This document shows positions 8,896 to 16,880 of a stretch of DNA of 48,497 nt, piece after piece (the stretch's first letter is position 1; every line of letters starts with the position of its first letter). This stretch comes from Natronohydrobacter sp. (lineage in GTDB: Bacteria > Pseudomonadota > Alphaproteobacteria > Rhodobacterales > Rhodobacteraceae): NCBI GenBank assembly GCA_020832555.1, contig JAFIEM010000013.1:1-48497 (forward strand). Direction: 5' to 3'. The notes under the pieces were generated by a model. The model searched no databases and had not been told where the DNA came from. It saw nothing but the letters and a program-made list of their open reading frames with translations. The position numbers and the translations under genes are program-made.

Positions 8896-9614
8896 GGGAT
8901 TTCCTCAAATTCGGTATGGTTTTCTGCCACAGCGCCTGTCGCGACCAATGCCACCGCCAGACGCAGACGCAATATCCGTGGCGTCGCGCGCGCCGTGATA
9001 TAGGGAAGTCCGGGGCGCAACGCGGTCCAACCCGCAGCGATCAGGTCGCGCGCCAAGGGTTCATGCGCGCGCGCCAGCGCCCAGCTCCGGCAGTCGATTG
9101 CGGCGAAATCGGTCTTGCCTGCGGCGACCGCGCGGATCGAGGCACGATGGCTGCCGGTGACCAGAGCGTCCACGGCCAGATCACGCAGCCCTGCATCCTC
9201 GGAAAGCGCAATACAGCCCGAAAGCGACAGTGGAGAATTGATTGCTGGCCGCAATCGCTCCAGCCCCTCAGGCAGAACAGCACCGGCATGCAGAGGCGGC
9301 TCGATAACGGTGCCACCCCGCATGACAATAACTGACCGGTAATGAACACCCTGCCCACCCGGCACATCGCTGTAATCCGGTTGCGCCAGAACATGCACAT
9401 GCTTTTGCAGACCCGCGCGCATCGGACCCCAGCATGTCTGACCCAGAACAAGCCCCGGATAGCGCCAAAGCGCCTGAAGCGCGGGCTCTGTGGCGGGCCG
9501 GATCAGTTTTGCAGGCAATTCGGGAACGGACGCGCGCAGGGCGGCATAAAAGCCATCGACCTGCGCGCGCAGTTCCGGCCAGTCATACATCGGCAGTGTT
9601 GCAACGCTGGTCAT
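8892..9614 (-). CDS. PhnD/SsuA-like binding-fold protein without signal peptide
   Basis: This 240-residue protein resembles the phosphonate-binding (PhnD/transferrin) fold. It has a LGQTCWGPM stretch in the first half, SVIVMRGG where PhnD-like proteins begin the second lobe, and NSPLSLSGCIAL where family members have the N-S-x-S-G-x loop that grips the ligand. It starts MTSVATLPMYDWPELRAQ, with no hydrophobic signal, so it is probably cytoplasmic and not part of an ABC importer; no permease is adjacent. It overlaps the genes on both sides by 4 bp (ATGA on each side), an arrangement that suggests an obligate partner of the FAD/GcvT enzyme or of the desaturase-like enzyme. Its role is unknown; a cytoplasmic ligand carrier or an unrecognised enzyme are both possible. 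Confidence 0.75.
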   Translation of the reverse strand: MTSVATLPMYDWPELRAQVDGFYAALRASVPELPAKLIRPATEPALQALWRYPGLVLGQTCWGPMRAGLQKHVHVLAQPDYSDVPGGQGVHYRSVIVMRGGTVIEPPLHAGAVLPEGLERLRPAINSPLSLSGCIALSEDAGLRDLAVDALVTGSHRASIRAVAAGKTDFAAIDCRSWALARAHEPLARDLIAAGWTALRPGLPYITARATPRILRLRLAVALVATGAVAENHTEFEEIP

Positions 9615-10561
9615 GCTGCGCGTCCGTCAAGGGGCAATTGCGCGGGTGGCGGTGGCATGCTGTCGGGTTGCGGTGTGATCATCTGGTGCAGGACCGGATG
9701 CACCACCGGTTCTTTCGGGCGCAGCGCATGGTCACGGAACAACTGCCAGTAACTGCGATAGACATAGCCGTGATTAAGCGCCTGCCAATGGTCGCGACGT
9801 TCGGCATAGAGGCGCGGAAGGGCATACCAGGGTGCAGCCGGGATCTGGTGGTGCACGATATGCAGATTGTTGTTCAGGAAAAGCCATGACAGCGGTGAGC
9901 GCTCGACGATGATCGTCCGCCCCTCTGGCGCGTCATGCCAGCGATGTTCGGCATAGGTGCGGATCGAGATCAGCGACAGCGAAGGCCAGACCACCGCGAT
10001 GCCATAAAGCCAGAACGGAATGCCGAAAGCCCAGACCAGCGCGGCGACGGGCACAAGGCTGACGAGATGCAACCCCCATGCCAGACGCACACCCGGCGCA
10101 TTGGCGCGCAGGAGTCGCGCCTCTTGCGCCAGAAACCCGGCCGCGCCCAGAACCGGCCCCAGCAGGATGCGCCCGATCATGGTGTTGTTCACCGCCAGAA
10201 GTCCCTGCAGCCAGCGCGGCATCCGCGCATGCGACCAGGCCGCCTTGTAATAGCTTTCGGGATCTTCGATCGGGTCGGTCAGGCGCGCGTCATGATGGTG
10301 CGCCAGATGGGTCGCGCGGTAGCGGCGATAAGGATAGATCAGCGAGAGAGGCAGAGTGACCAGCGCTTCATTGACCAGCCGGTTGCGGGTTGGGTGGCCA
10401 TGCAGGTTTTCATGCACCAGCGAGGAATGCAGCGCCGACATCAGCGCCATGACCGCCAACGCCACCACCGGAGCACCCGGCCAGAGCAACGCCCCCGCAA
10501 GCGCCCAAAGTCCGTAACAGGCAATAATCAGCGCGACAGTGGGCCATTCTATGCGGCGCAA
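9611..10561 (-). CDS. Fatty acid desaturase-like membrane di-iron enzyme (TTG start)
   Basis: I place the start at TTG 10561 because AGGAG lies 8 nt upstream and no in-frame ATG exists until far upstream, inside the divergent regulator. This gives 316 residues. The three histidine clusters of the membrane di-iron family are present: HENLHGH (50-56), HLAHHH (85-90) and HIVHH (234-238), with an extra EHRWHD near 205-210. Hydrophobic segments lie at about 8-47, 65-77 and 165-200. Such proteins are desaturases, hydroxylases or ketolases using O2 and an electron donor. Cotranscription with a PhnD-like protein and a demethylating FAD/GcvT enzyme makes oxidation of a small N-methyl compound at least as likely as lipid desaturation; this is inference. 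It is divergent from the XRE regulator, which probably controls it. Confidence 0.87.
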   Translation of the reverse strand: MRRIEWPTVALIIACYGLWALAGALLWPGAPVVALAVMALMSALHSSLVHENLHGHPTRNRLVNEALVTLPLSLIYPYRRYRATHLAHHHDARLTDPIEDPESYYKAAWSHARMPRWLQGLLAVNNTMIGRILLGPVLGAAGFLAQEARLLRANAPGVRLAWGLHLVSLVPVAALVWAFGIPFWLYGIAVVWPSLSLISIRTYAEHRWHDAPEGRTIIVERSPLSWLFLNNNLHIVHHQIPAAPWYALPRLYAERRDHWQALNHGYVYRSYWQLFRDHALRPKEPVVHPVLHQMITPQPDSMPPPPAQLPLDGRAA

Positions 10562-10651
10562 GCTCTGCTCTCCTCTGCTGCTTGTCCGCCAAGCCTGTCC
10601 GCAAAGCCACCAAGCCGCAATGCGAGTGTTCTCGTCACTGTTCAAGACGAT

Positions 10652-10707
10652 TGTAGAGTCTGAAAAAATATGTTCACTTAACTCATCAGGTGTAGTGGAG
10701 TCTCTAC
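10652..10707. promoter_or_regulatory. Divergent promoter region with repeated GAGTCT elements
   Basis: The 146-bp gap between the desaturase-like gene and the XRE regulator turns AT-rich at 10645-10690. TGTAGAGTCT (10652-10661) recurs imperfectly as TGTAGTGGAGTCTCTAC (10691-10707), and GTAGAG/CTCTAC form an inverted pair about 48 bp apart. These are candidate operator half-sites for the XRE protein, placed so that binding could affect both genes. The right-hand copy includes the regulator's GGAG ribosome binding site. Confidence 0.35.
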
Positions 10708-11544
10708 ATGCGCAAACGTGAATCCTCGGCGCTTTTCCGAACGCGACTGGTCCATTTGCTGGCGCAATCGGGCCTGACCCAATCGCGCTTTGCCAGCGTG
10801 ATCGGTATTGACCGCTCAGCGCTGTCGCAGCTTCTGACCGGCCCCGACCCGCGCCTTCCGCGCGCGGAAACGCTGCTGTCCATCGCGACGCAGTTTCAGG
10901 TCTCGGTCGACTGGCTGTTGGGTCTGTCGGAAGACAGCGGAACCGTGACCCAGAGCCTGGATGCGGTCGAGACCGAAGCCGCGCTGGATGAGGAAAGCCG
11001 GACCGCAATGGAACGCTGGCACGAGGAAGCCACCGGCCAGAAGATACGCTATGTGCCTGCGCTCCTGCCCGATCTGATGCGCACGCCCGACATCATCAGC
11101 TTTCAGGCGCAAAGCTCCGAGCAGGAAAAACGCCGTCTGCAAGCCCAGACGCAGCGTCGCCTGCGGCTTTCGCAGGCGCCAGAAGCGGATATCGAAATGT
11201 GCATGCCCTTGCAAAGCTTTGAGATTTTCGCAGCCGGTTGCGGGGTCTGGCAGGGGTTGGGGGCAGCGGCCCGCCAGCGCCAGATCGACCATATCGCCCG
11301 CACAGTCGAAGCTCTTTATCCCGCCTTCCGCATGTATCTGTTTGACGGACGCAAGCGCTTTGCACCACCGATGACGCTTTTCGGCTATACCCGCGCGGCG
11401 GTTTATGCGGGGGATGTATATCTGCTGATCCGCTCGAAACGCCTGATCCGCGAACTGGCGCAAGGTTTTGACGGGCATATCCGCGCGGCAGAGGTTCATG
11501 CCCATGAGGCCGCGGAGTGGGTGCGCGGGTTACGGGCGGTCTAG
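10708..11544 (+). CDS. XRE-family transcriptional regulator
   Basis: This 278-residue protein has an N-terminal helix-turn-helix of the Cro/CI type (about residues 8-66), with LTQSRFASVIGIDRSALSQL as the recognition unit and SVDWLLGLS as the typical end of the domain. The long C-terminal part (about 90-278) has no motif I can name and probably senses a ligand. ATG 10708 follows GGAG by 7 nt. It is transcribed away from the desaturase/PhnD-like/FAD-GcvT operon across a shared 146-bp region with repeated GAGTCT elements, which makes it the likely local regulator. The next genes (11594-12399) run toward it on the other strand, so it is a single-gene transcript. Confidence 0.88.
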   Translation: MRKRESSALFRTRLVHLLAQSGLTQSRFASVIGIDRSALSQLLTGPDPRLPRAETLLSIATQFQVSVDWLLGLSEDSGTVTQSLDAVETEAALDEESRTAMERWHEEATGQKIRYVPALLPDLMRTPDIISFQAQSSEQEKRRLQAQTQRRLRLSQAPEADIEMCMPLQSFEIFAAGCGVWQGLGAAARQRQIDHIARTVEALYPAFRMYLFDGRKRFAPPMTLFGYTRAAVYAGDVYLLIRSKRLIRELAQGFDGHIRAAEVHAHEAAEWVRGLRAV

Positions 11545-11593
11545 GTGCTAGGGAGCGGCACGATGCGGATATAAACACAGCCTCCGCGCTCGG

Positions 11594-12061
11594 TCACTTG
11601 AGAGTTTGAGCATATTCTTCAAGCTGCGTCGCGACTGTTCCCCACCCGTCGTAGAAGCCCATGTCTTCATGGCTCTGTCGCGCCGCTGCAGAACGATGCC
11701 GGGCCGTCGCCGTATATGTCGTGCCACCTTTCCCATCATCGGCAAACTCGATGATCGCTGTCATGAAAGGGTCGGCGGCAGGCTTCCATCCTTCGCTATA
11801 GGTGTCTGTGAAAACCAGACGCTCGCCTTCGACAACTTCGAGATAGACACCTTCATTCCGGATCAGATTGCCTTCGACATTCATGATTGTGTTGAATCTG
11901 CCGCCAACCCGGAGATCTATCTCGCAGGCATCGATCCCATGCGGTCTGGGCACAAAGAATTTCCTGATATGCTCTGGCGTGGTCCAGCATTCCCAAAGCA
12001 GATGTCTGGGCGCATTTATCGACCGCGTGAAAGTCAGATCGGTTCTGGGGTCGAGTTTCAT
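11594..12061 (-). CDS. SRPBCC/AHSA1-family protein
   Basis: This 155-residue protein has the START-like fold of AHSA1/CalC/PF08327 proteins. Diagnostic pieces are the N-terminal FTRSINAPRHLLWECWTTPE, the W/F-F pattern before FFVPRPHG, the central VGGRFNTIM, and the C-terminal amphipathic helix with MGFYDGWGTVATQLEEYA. Such proteins bind small hydrophobic ligands; most members have no known reaction. It overlaps the ArsR-type regulator upstream by 4 bp (ATGA). This ArsR-AHSA1 pair is very common in bacteria, and the two are assumed to act together, the regulator repressing both. It ends 49 bp from the convergent XRE gene. Confidence 0.9.
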   Translation of the reverse strand: MKLDPRTDLTFTRSINAPRHLLWECWTTPEHIRKFFVPRPHGIDACEIDLRVGGRFNTIMNVEGNLIRNEGVYLEVVEGERLVFTDTYSEGWKPAADPFMTAIIEFADDGKGGTTYTATARHRSAAARQSHEDMGFYDGWGTVATQLEEYAQTLK

Positions 12062-12399
12062 TTGTTTCGCTCCTCCATGAGAGTTTGGATGTAGTCGTCA
12101 AAGCGATCGAGACGCCCTTCCCAGATTGTGCTTTGTTCGCTCAGCCAATCCCGGGCTGGCACGAAAGCAGTCGGGGACAAGCTGCATATCCGCGTCCGGC
12201 CTTGCTTTTTCGACGTGATGAGCTGGGCCGCTTCAAGCTTTTTCAGATGTTCCATGAATGACGGCAACGCCATGTCATGGGGATCGGCCAGTTCGCTTAC
12301 CGTCGCCTCGCCACGCGCAAGGCGTTCCAGAATCCTGCGTCGCGTCGGATCACCAAGCGCTGAAAAGCAGAGGTCGAGATCAGAATCATACTTAGACAT
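12058..12399 (-). CDS. ArsR-family winged-helix repressor
   Basis: From ATG 12399 the protein has 113 residues and starts MSKYDSDLDLCFSALGDPTR. The family signature ALGDPTRRRILERL is followed by the helix-turn-helix with VSELADPHDMALPSFMEHLKKLE and a wing. No metal-binding ELCVCDL-type Cys pair is present, so it is not a metal sensor of the classical kind. It belongs to the group partnered with AHSA1 proteins. An ATG 18 bp further upstream (12417) is in frame but lacks a ribosome binding site. The chosen ATG has only AGGG at 2 nt, and a -35 TTGACC (12433-12428) placed 17 nt before TACTTA suggests that the message may begin at or very near the ATG (leaderless). Two TTAG...CTAA palindromes flank this promoter. 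Confidence 0.88.
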   Translation of the reverse strand: MSKYDSDLDLCFSALGDPTRRRILERLARGEATVSELADPHDMALPSFMEHLKKLEAAQLITSKKQGRTRICSLSPTAFVPARDWLSEQSTIWEGRLDRFDDYIQTLMEERNK

Positions 12400-12408
12400 A
12401 TCCCTAAG
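12391..12408. promoter_or_regulatory. Proximal ArsR operator candidate
   Basis: CTTAG and CTAAG arms enclose 8 bp, overlapping the start codon and the presumed -10/+1 region of the arsR-type gene. The site has the same length and outer half-sites (TTAG...CTAA) as the core of the distal palindrome at 12433-12462, so both are likely bound by the same repressor. Confidence 0.5.
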
Positions 12409-12432
12409 TAACAACATGGACGTCGCTGGTCA

Positions 12433-12462
12433 ATAAAAGTTAGGATATTTCCTAACTTTTAT
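12433..12462. promoter_or_regulatory. Distal ArsR operator candidate (30-bp perfect palindrome)
   Basis: ATAAAAGTTAGGA and its exact reverse complement TCCTAACTTTTAT are separated by only TATT. The palindrome lies just upstream of the putative -35 box of the ArsR/AHSA1 operon, and about 170 bp before the divergent MttB gene, so it could also affect that gene. The symmetry is far beyond chance for this GC-rich sequence and there is no gene it would terminate, which argues for a protein-binding site. Confidence 0.6.
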
Positions 12463-12632
12463 CCGATCTTGAAACGGTCCTCTGACGGACGCCCGCACAT
12501 ATCCGATTTGGCCACCTTTCGCCCAATGCCATTCGTTCCCGTAACACCACACCCCTGCTGACAACACTCCGCTTGTCGCTTGCCCCCTGCCCTCGTTAGC
12601 GTCAGGCAGGACTGACAGCCACGGAGATCGAC

Positions 12633-14192
12633 ATGGAACCGCACCCCACAGAACGCCGCCGCAGGTCCGGTGGACGTGGGGGCAATGCGCGGCGCACCGA
12701 TGCTTTCCGGCTGGACCAGATGCCGTGGCGCGTACCGGTCAACGTGGACCGCCCGACCGAACCGCTGGGCGAAGACGGCGTCGAGGCGATCCACTGCGCC
12801 GCTTTGCATATCCTGTCGGAAATCGGCGTCGAGTTCCTGAATGACGAGGCGCTCGCGCTGTTCCGGCAGGCAGGCTGCATTGTCGAGGGGCAGAATGTCC
12901 GCATGGACGCCGATTTCGTCGAAGCGATGCTCGCCCGCGCGCCGGGGGCCTTTACCATCACCCCGCGCAATCCGGACCGAGCCGTGCGGATCGGCGACGG
13001 CCATCTGGCTTTCGTCAATGTCTCGTCCCCGCCCTCAAGCTGGGACATGATGCGCGGCAAGCGCACCGGCGATTTCCAGACGTTCCGCGAATTCCTGATG
13101 CTGACGCAGTCCTTCAACTGCATCCATGTCGCGGGCGGCTATCCGGTCGAGCCTGTGGATATTCATCCTGGCATCCGTCATCTGGACTGCATCGCGGAAA
13201 AGCTGATCCTGACCGACAAGGTGGTGCATGCCTACAGCCTCGGGCGCGAGCGGGTCGAGGATGCGATGGAGATGGTGCGGTTGGCCGCGGGGCTGAGCCA
13301 TGCGGAATTTGACGCTGCCCCGTATATGTACACCAACATCAACTCGGTCTCGCCGCTGCGACATGACTTTCCCATGATTGACGGCGCCCTTCGGTTGGCG
13401 CGGCGGGGGCAGCCCGTGGTCGTCACCCCATTCACGCTGGCAGGGGCCATGGCACCGGTCACTCTTGCGGGCGCGGTGGCCCAATCCATTGCGGAAGCGC
13501 TCTGTGCCATCGCGCTGATCCAGTATGCCGCGCCGGGTGCGCCCGTAGCCATCGGCACATTCACCTCGAATGTGGATATGCGCTCGGGCGCACCTGCCTT
13601 TGGCACGCCCGAATATATGCGCGCCACCCAGATGACTGGCCAGCTTGCCCGCCGCTACGGGCTGCCTTTGCGCTCCTCCGGGGTCTGCACTGCGAATATC
13701 CCTGATGCGCAAGCAATGTGGGAGACCTGCAACAGCCTCTGGGCCGCCGTGCAGTCGGGGTCGAACCTTGTCTATCACGCCGCCGGATGGTTGGAGGGCG
13801 GGCTGATCGCATCGCCCGAGAAATTCGTCATGGATTGCGAGATGTTGCAGATGATCCAGCGCTATTGCGAGCCCATCCTGACCGAAACCACGCCGGGGGC
13901 ATTAGCGCTGGACGCGATCCGCGAGGTCGGCTCTGGCGGGCATTTCTTCGGGGTCGAACACACGCGCGAACGTTACGAGACGGCATTCTATGCGCCCTTT
14001 GTGTCAGACTGGCGCAATTTCGAGGCCTGGGAGCGGGATGGCGCAACCGATACCATTGCGCGCGCGCATGGGATTTACCGGAACATCGTCGATAATTTCA
14101 CCCCCCCGCCGATGGCGGATGACCGACGCGAGGCGCTGCTGGATTTTGTGGCCCGCCGCAAGGTCGAGGGGGGCGCGCCGACGGATTTCTGA
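12633..14192 (+). CDS. MttB-family (trimethylamine methyltransferase-like) protein without pyrrolysine
   Basis: This 519-residue protein spans the full length of the MttB/COG5598 superfamily. The N-terminal 20 residues are basic and low in complexity. The body carries family landmarks such as HILSEIGVEFLNDEAL, HVAGGYPVEP and the barrel core ending in SGGHFFGVEHTRERYETAFY. The archaeal trimethylamine enzyme needs an in-frame amber codon for pyrrolysine; here the frame is open throughout, so this is a non-Pyl member. Characterised relatives demethylate glycine betaine, proline betaine or carnitine and pass the methyl group to a corrinoid protein. No corrinoid protein or activase is nearby, so the acceptor is unknown. 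The first ATG with an upstream purine-rich stretch (GGAGATCGAC) is used. It is divergent from the ArsR/AHSA1 pair. The substrate is unassigned. Confidence 0.9.
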   Translation: MEPHPTERRRRSGGRGGNARRTDAFRLDQMPWRVPVNVDRPTEPLGEDGVEAIHCAALHILSEIGVEFLNDEALALFRQAGCIVEGQNVRMDADFVEAMLARAPGAFTITPRNPDRAVRIGDGHLAFVNVSSPPSSWDMMRGKRTGDFQTFREFLMLTQSFNCIHVAGGYPVEPVDIHPGIRHLDCIAEKLILTDKVVHAYSLGRERVEDAMEMVRLAAGLSHAEFDAAPYMYTNINSVSPLRHDFPMIDGALRLARRGQPVVVTPFTLAGAMAPVTLAGAVAQSIAEALCAIALIQYAAPGAPVAIGTFTSNVDMRSGAPAFGTPEYMRATQMTGQLARRYGLPLRSSGVCTANIPDAQAMWETCNSLWAAVQSGSNLVYHAAGWLEGGLIASPEKFVMDCEMLQMIQRYCEPILTETTPGALALDAIREVGSGGHFFGVEHTRERYETAFYAPFVSDWRNFEAWERDGATDTIARAHGIYRNIVDNFTPPPMADDRREALLDFVARRKVEGGAPTDF

Positions 14193-15301
<1,109 letters not shown>

Positions 15302-15316
15302 ACGAAAGGAATGCAC

Positions 15317-16165
15317 ATGAAACTGCTACGCCATGGTCCGCGCGGGGCCGAAAAGCCGGGAATGCTGGATGCCGATGGTACGATCCGCGATCTGTCCGGT
15401 GTCGTCTCTGATATCGGTGGTGAGGTACTGTCCGATACCGGATTGGCGCAGTTGCGCGCGCTCGATCCCTCCCGTCTGCCGGTGGTGGACCCGGCGACCC
15501 GCCTCGGGCCCTGTGTGGCCGGGACCGGCAAATTCATCTGTATCGGGCTGAACTATTCCGACCATGCCGCCGAAACCGGCGCCGCTGTCCCGCCCGAGCC
15601 GATCATCTTCATGAAGGCCACGAGCGCGATCTGTGGCCCGAATGATCCGATCATCCTGCCGCGCGGTTCCGTCAAGACGGATTGGGAAGTCGAACTCGGC
15701 GTGATCATCGGCACGCGCGCGAAATATGTCAGCCCCGAGCAGGCAATGGACCATGTGGCAGGTTATGCCGTGACCAATGATGTGTCGGAACGCGCCTTCC
15801 AGACAGAGCGCGCGGGCCAATGGACCAAGGGCAAGAGCTGCGACAGCTTCGGACCGCTTGGGCCTTGGCTTGTCACCCGTGACGAGGTGGATGACCCGCA
15901 GGATCTGGGCATGTGGCTGACTGTGAACGGGCAAAGCATGCAGAAGGGTTCGACAAGGACGATGGTCTTTGGCGTGGCGCATCTGGTCAGCTATCTGAGC
16001 CAGTTCATGAGCCTGATGCCCGGCGATGTCATCTCGACCGGCACCCCTCCGGGCGTGGGGCTGGGCATGAAACCACCGCGTTATCTGGCAGCAGGCGATG
16101 TGGTGAAACTGGGCATTGCCGGGCTTGGAGAGCAGCGACAGGATGTGATCGCCGACCCGGAGTGA
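15317..16165 (+). CDS. FAH-family hydrolase (probable 2,4-diketo-3-deoxy-sugar-acid hydrolase)
   Basis: This 282-residue cytoplasmic enzyme of the fumarylacetoacetate hydrolase family starts at ATG 15317. An ATG 6 bp earlier would sit directly on the AAAGGA ribosome binding site. The C-terminal fold has the family core: CIGLNYSDHAAE, FMKATSAICGPNDPI, the acidic metal site DWEVELGVIIG, VTNDVSERAFQ, and STGTPPGVGLGMKPP. The acidic residues of DWEVELG bind Mg2+ or Mn2+ in relatives. It lies 15 bp after the SDR. The two together match the diketo-hydrolase branch of non-phosphorylative L-fucose or L-rhamnose breakdown, in which the SDR oxidises a 2-keto-3-deoxy acid and the hydrolase splits the diketo acid into pyruvate and a hydroxy acid. 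The substrate assignment is inference from the pair. Confidence 0.88.
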   Translation: MKLLRHGPRGAEKPGMLDADGTIRDLSGVVSDIGGEVLSDTGLAQLRALDPSRLPVVDPATRLGPCVAGTGKFICIGLNYSDHAAETGAAVPPEPIIFMKATSAICGPNDPIILPRGSVKTDWEVELGVIIGTRAKYVSPEQAMDHVAGYAVTNDVSERAFQTERAGQWTKGKSCDSFGPLGPWLVTRDEVDDPQDLGMWLTVNGQSMQKGSTRTMVFGVAHLVSYLSQFMSLMPGDVISTGTPPGVGLGMKPPRYLAAGDVVKLGIAGLGEQRQDVIADPE

Positions 16166-16192
16166 CCTGCGCCTGTCCCGGTGGCGCGCAGG
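16166..16192. terminator. Possible bidirectional hairpin between convergent genes
   Basis: CCTGCGC (16166-16172) pairs with GCGCAGG (16186-16192) around a 13-nt loop. It sits directly after the FAH stop, in the 58-bp gap shared with the oppositely transcribed kinase gene. No T run follows, so its strength as a terminator is doubtful. Confidence 0.3.
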
Positions 16193-16223
16193 ACATCAAT
16201 CTGCCTTGCGCGCCAAAGCGGGA

Positions 16224-16880
16224 TCACGGGTCGGAGAGCGTCAGATCGGCGCGTAGCCTTGCAGCAATGATCCGGCGCGCATTGGCCAGATCGTTCCCTT
16301 CCGCACGCAGCCGCGCCGCCTCCGGATCATGCCCATGCGTCAGCCAGCGACTGATGCAGCGCTGGCGCACTGTTTCCACCGGAGTATCCAGCCAGATCGC
16401 GTAATCCCACAGCCCCGCCAGTTCCGACCAGGGCTGCTCATCGAAGAGCAGATAATTTCCCTCGATGATGACCATATCACACTCGGGCGCGATCACGCCC
16501 GCCCCGGCGATAGACAGATCGCGCGCGCGATCAAAGAGCGGATAGACAACTTCTTCCTCGCGCTTCAGCCGATGGATCAGGGCGATGAACCCCGCGACAT
16601 CAAAGGTCTCGGGCGCACCCTTGCGTGCACGCAAACCGCGCGCATCAAGAACGGCATTGTCCAGATGAAACCCGTCCATCGGCACCACTTCGACCGCGAT
16701 GCCGTCTTGCTGCAACAAATCGCGCAGCGCTGCAGAAATGACGGATTTCCCGCTTGCAGGCGCGCCCGCAATGGCGATCAGCTTGCGCGTCCCGCCCGGC
16801 AGATTGCGCAGCCGGGTCAGAACATCTCGGCCTGTCACAGATTGCGCGTCGAAAACCGATCCCGATGCCGCCGCACTCAT
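16224..16880 (-). CDS. P-loop sugar/nucleoside kinase family protein (probable fructokinase of the polyol pathway)
   Basis: From ATG 16880, which overlaps the mannitol dehydrogenase stop as ATGA, the product has 218 residues. It belongs to the uridine kinase/pantothenate kinase-like P-loop group: Walker A GAPASGKS (39-46), PMDGFHLDN for substrate and metal contacts, and VIIEGNYLLFDE in the Walker B region. Larger frames upstream lack a ribosome binding site and run into the dehydrogenase gene. In rhizobia a protein of this group (FrcK) accompanies the fructose transporter. Here it is the last gene of an operon whose two dehydrogenases make fructose from sorbitol and mannitol, so phosphorylation of fructose is the most economical guess. 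The ribokinase-type fructokinase found in the R. sphaeroides polyol locus is not present here. Confidence 0.82.
   Translation of the reverse strand: MSAAASGSVFDAQSVTGRDVLTRLRNLPGGTRKLIAIAGAPASGKSVISAALRDLLQQDGIAVEVVPMDGFHLDNAVLDARGLRARKGAPETFDVAGFIALIHRLKREEEVVYPLFDRARDLSIAGAGVIAPECDMVIIEGNYLLFDEQPWSELAGLWDYAIWLDTPVETVRQRCISRWLTHGHDPEAARLRAEGNDLANARRIIAARLRADLTLSDP

Noticed and set aside
10562-11008. N-terminal extension of the desaturase-like protein
   Set aside because: The extra 149 residues would be antisense to the XRE regulator and its promoter, and are not like any desaturase; a TTG with a good ribosome binding site at 10561 explains the start.
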